Shown here: positions 6,601-7,788 of the stretch, piece after piece | Position numbering within the stretch: position 1 is the stretch's first letter | Layout of the letters: every line of letters begins with the position of its first letter | Source: JAEXNA01 sp050486105 | Lineage (GTDB): Bacteria > Vulcanimicrobiota > Xenobia > Xenobiales > JADMJV01 | Reading direction: 5' to 3' | Assembly: GCA_050486105.1 (NCBI GenBank) | Contig: JBJHCR010000302.1 | Span: 1-7,788 of the forward strand | DNA length: 7,788 nt | Made by a program: the position numbers and the translations under genes | The notes under the pieces: generated by a model | The model's input: only the letters and a program-made list of their open reading frames with translations | Told to the model about the DNA's origin: nothing | The model's database searches: none

Positions 6601-7788
6601 CTGGCCCGCCGAGAAGCCTTGAAAGGCGAGCCCGAGGTCTCCAGGCTGCTGGCAGAACTGACTCGAATGCGATTGGCCTGCTGCCACGCGGGATTGCTCG
6701 ACGACGGTATGAAGTCTGCACCTTCCAGCAAGCTGCTGGCGCTTGGAGAGCTGCTGAGTCAGATCCTTGAAGGAGGCCACCGGGTTCTCATCTTCAGCCA
6801 GTTCGTGCGTTTCTTGGAGCTTGCCGCAGTGATGCTCGACCGAGCCGGAGTGGGATACTTTATGCTCACCGGCAAAACGCCGAAGAAGCGTACGGCCGAG
6901 CAGATCGAGGCTTTTCAAGCCGGGTGTCCGCGTGAGGGTAGGGCCCAAGTGTTCTTGATAAGCCGCAAGGCCGGTGGGTCCGGATTGAATCTCACCGGGG
7001 CCGATTTCGTGATTCACCTGGACCCCTGGTGGAACCCCGCCGTGGAAGAGCAAGCCTCCAGCCGAGCCTATCGAATGGGTCAACAACTCCCCCTGACCGT
7101 CTACCGGATGATCGCTCGTCATTCGGTGGAGGAGAGGATCGTGGAATTTCACCAGCACCAAGGGGAGCTGGCCCGGAGACTGCTGGAGGGGGGCGACGTG
7201 GCTCAGGGTCTGAGCGTGGAGGAACTTCTGGCCCTGGTCAAGGGAGAGCCTGAAGCATCCGAAGAAGCCGGCCCCTCCTCGGAGCGAGTTGACGAGCTGT
7301 TGAGTCGGGGGAACGCCCTGCTACCTGAGGAGACCGAAGAACTCACCGATTTCTACTCCGTCAGGCTGCAGGCCTTGAGTGAGAAGCTTCGCGATAGCGA
7401 GGAGGATGAACTGTGGGCGGCTGTCTGGACGGCCGGAAAGTTGGCAAGGGCGGAATTGGTCACCCCCCTGATTCAGGCCCTCTGTCGCACCGAGGAAGAG
7501 ATCTGCGCCAAGGCGTTGGCCCGAATCGGCGAGCAAGCGATCGCCCCTTTGACAGCACTCGCCTACTCTCCCGAGGACAGTATGACGGCTATCCTGGCAA
7601 GTCAGGGCTTGAGTCAAATGGGATTCCTTTTTCCGGGGCTCAGGCCCCGCCTCATCGAAGGGGCGCTGGCCGTCTTTCGAGCTCCGGAATCCTCCCCAGA
7701 AGCCCGCGCACAGGCTGTATGTTTGTTGCTCGATTTCCACGATCCGGAGTCGCTTCGCCACCTGGAGTTCGAGTGGGAGGAGCGGGAG
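3640..7788 (+). CDS. Large second Snf2-family ATPase with C-terminal HEAT repeats, 3' partial
   Basis: Predicted double-stranded-DNA-translocating ATPase of a different Snf2 subgroup from the first gene. The frame is open from 3532 to the window edge. GTG 3640 is only the first standard start codon in it and has no ribosome site, so the natural start is probably ATG 3488 in another frame. Counting from 3640: residues 1-420 are an uncharacterised helical region with a TPR-like stretch (LALYSGDFHAALGWL, 3904-3948). At about 420-760 lies the module seen before the core in large proteobacterial Snf2 proteins, with LAGHPAVFLEG, VVRPLGSGG and VVEWPKERPFRLRDFDG. The helicase core holds LRPYQLKGFRWM (5953-5988), Walker A LADEMGLGKT (6022-6051, Lys803), DEAQ (6277-6288), SGTP (6361-6372), VLIFSQF (6784-6804), KAGGSGLNLTG (6967-6999), WWNPAVEEQA (7027-7056) and SRAYRMGQ (7060-7083). 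DEAQ instead of DEAH is frequent in bacterial Snf2 proteins. HEAT-like repeats follow to the edge, so the C terminus is missing. The Snf2 identity is certain; the role and the state of the 5' end are not. Confidence 0.93.
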   Translation, partial: MALLSMADEALSRQDMEVILGDSGVGPISFEGLSGLVDSRELRQSQPELRHLSCLWALEEGLFASFARSISERPSELDSYSYARRELTLALYSGDFHAALGWLRECHAYADQDPLLELCDPFDVEWIAGFSVPLREALLGPLLHESLTGFTPAEPCWELLCLLRQRGTMSDIEKIWEKEQRLLRGLPMSDQKNEGAPGFWRVLEAIGRERSALQLGSRAWSLPLDLPAAIQQASEVGPSLLLDRLQQADPKNWGLERLFQSIGYYWLDLSRARGAAADLQIVGQRAERCGYGLLARETANLLARLAGQSVSPSEVLDLYPPDQAGTLAVHALGTLVEQSARQRREVPEGSRIAWFLEELAPGAFTVSARLQLPKDGAFSMGRPVALPKLREMSVLNPQDRRICSLLSYYKEGTSVLPEALLELAGHPAVFLEGERVEVTRARPGVRLSEGHRLELFPELPTEGRSAVEGMRIGEKRLCFYEITPEYRKVAAILGEGVRLPPDQLRGTVDLLARLLPVHSEVEVSEPTRQTVADARPRVRLRPLGEGLEVHTVVRPLGSGGAVFAPGAGEKILIGEVEGESCQTTRDFEEELRLAGRLLELCPSLPTLNGELPDVETCLELLAQLQALGDQVVVEWPKERPFRLRDFDGCRFKLRASRDKDWFHFDGELELDDSNILALKKILDGLRGRFYPLGKGEFLALTSELQSRLERLKMLLQPRGHRLTLHPSLLLEVEKLIRGIPFESDKSWVSQREEIKQAEDLVVEPSDALQAELRPYQLKGFRWMTRLARLGFGACLADEMGLGKTVQALALILHRAREGPSLVVAPASVCWNWKSEVSRFAPVLRVVDDACRPYELSIINYATLRKSRALKTTRWTTVVLDEAQTIKNPDARQSKAARSLTADFRLALSGTPVENRVEELYALFEFLNPGLLKKPSGRLKSEDLDRLRARIQPFLLRRTRADVLTELPPRLDLLLPIELNPAEQAMHELARREALKGEPEVSRLLAELTRMRLACCHAGLLDDGMKSAPSSKLLALGELLSQILEGGHRVLIFSQFVRFLELAAVMLDRAGVGYFMLTGKTPKKRTAEQIEAFQAGCPREGRAQVFLISRKAGGSGLNLTGADFVIHLDPWWNPAVEEQASSRAYRMGQQLPLTVYRMIARHSVEERIVEFHQHQGELARRLLEGGDVAQGLSVEELLALVKGEPEASEEAGPSSERVDELLSRGNALLPEETEELTDFYSVRLQALSEKLRDSEEDELWAAVWTAGKLARAELVTPLIQALCRTEEEICAKALARIGEQAIAPLTALAYSPEDSMTAILASQGLSQMGFLFPGLRPRLIEGALAVFRAPESSPEARAQAVCLLLDFHDPESLRHLEFEWEERE
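7393..7788 (+). other. HEAT-like repeat region at the C terminus of gene 3
   Basis: After an acidic linker (about 7240-7330), the protein shows four successive helix pairs of roughly 30 residues. They begin near LWAAVWTAGKLA, ICAKALARIGEQAIAPLTAL, MTAILASQGLSQMG and ARAQAVCLLLDFHD. The second pair fits the HEAT/PBS-lyase pattern (AxxALxxIGxxAIxPL) closely. Such arrays are usually protein-binding scaffolds. The array is cut by the window edge, so its full length is unknown. The assignment is by eye, without a profile search. Confidence 0.7.

Noticed and set aside
6451..7161. 236-codon open frame on the minus strand
   Set aside because: It lies opposite the helicase core of gene 3, whose motifs are unmistakable. 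Its translation shows no recognisable domain and it is an antisense shadow of high-GC coding DNA. The same holds for the minus-strand frames at 5014-5628, 1078-1527 and 7321-7761.
1..7788. DISARM or another named defence system built around an Snf2 helicase
   Set aside because: No DNA methyltransferase, phospholipase-D-like protein, DUF1998 protein or nuclease is visible. Snf2 plus SWIM alone is not evidence for such a system, although flanking genes outside the window could change this.

Overview
The window is one densely packed, single-strand stretch of bacterial DNA. It is G+C-rich (roughly 60% by eye), uses many TTG, CTG and GAG codons, and has essentially no intergenic space. Nothing in it identifies the species. 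The gene types and the ATGA stop/start overlaps point to a free-living high-GC bacterium. No RNA gene, mobile element, CRISPR array, promoter or terminator could be supported. All coding lies on the + strand, and the other long open frames are shadows.

Layout: (1) bases 1-2700 hold the 3' part of a Snf2-family ATPase gene whose start lies upstream of the window. It carries the bacterial SNF2-associated domain followed by a complete two-lobe helicase core. (2) Bases 2697-3491 encode a complete 264-residue SWIM zinc-finger protein that overlaps gene 1 by ATGA. (3) From 3488 to the right edge runs a third gene, a very large second Snf2-family ATPase of a different architecture. It has a long helical N-terminal region, an intermediate conserved module, a helicase core, then HEAT-like repeats that run off the window. 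Its first 25 or so codons are in a different frame from the rest, so the gene as given carries an apparent single-base frameshift near a TTTT run at 3559-3562.

The three genes look like one translationally coupled operon. The pair of a Snf2 ATPase and a small SWIM protein is a known bacterial association, for example ywqA-ywqB in Bacillus and the helZ region of mycobacteria. A plausible reading is a DNA-bound machine: the SWIM protein supplies a zinc-dependent nucleic-acid or protein contact, and the two ATPases translocate on DNA or remodel DNA-bound proteins. The second ATPase would use HEAT repeats for partner binding. This functional reading is inference; the domain assignments are read from the sequence. 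The points most worth checking are the two different Snf2 ATPases in one operon, the HEAT extension after the helicase core, and the frameshifted start of gene 3.
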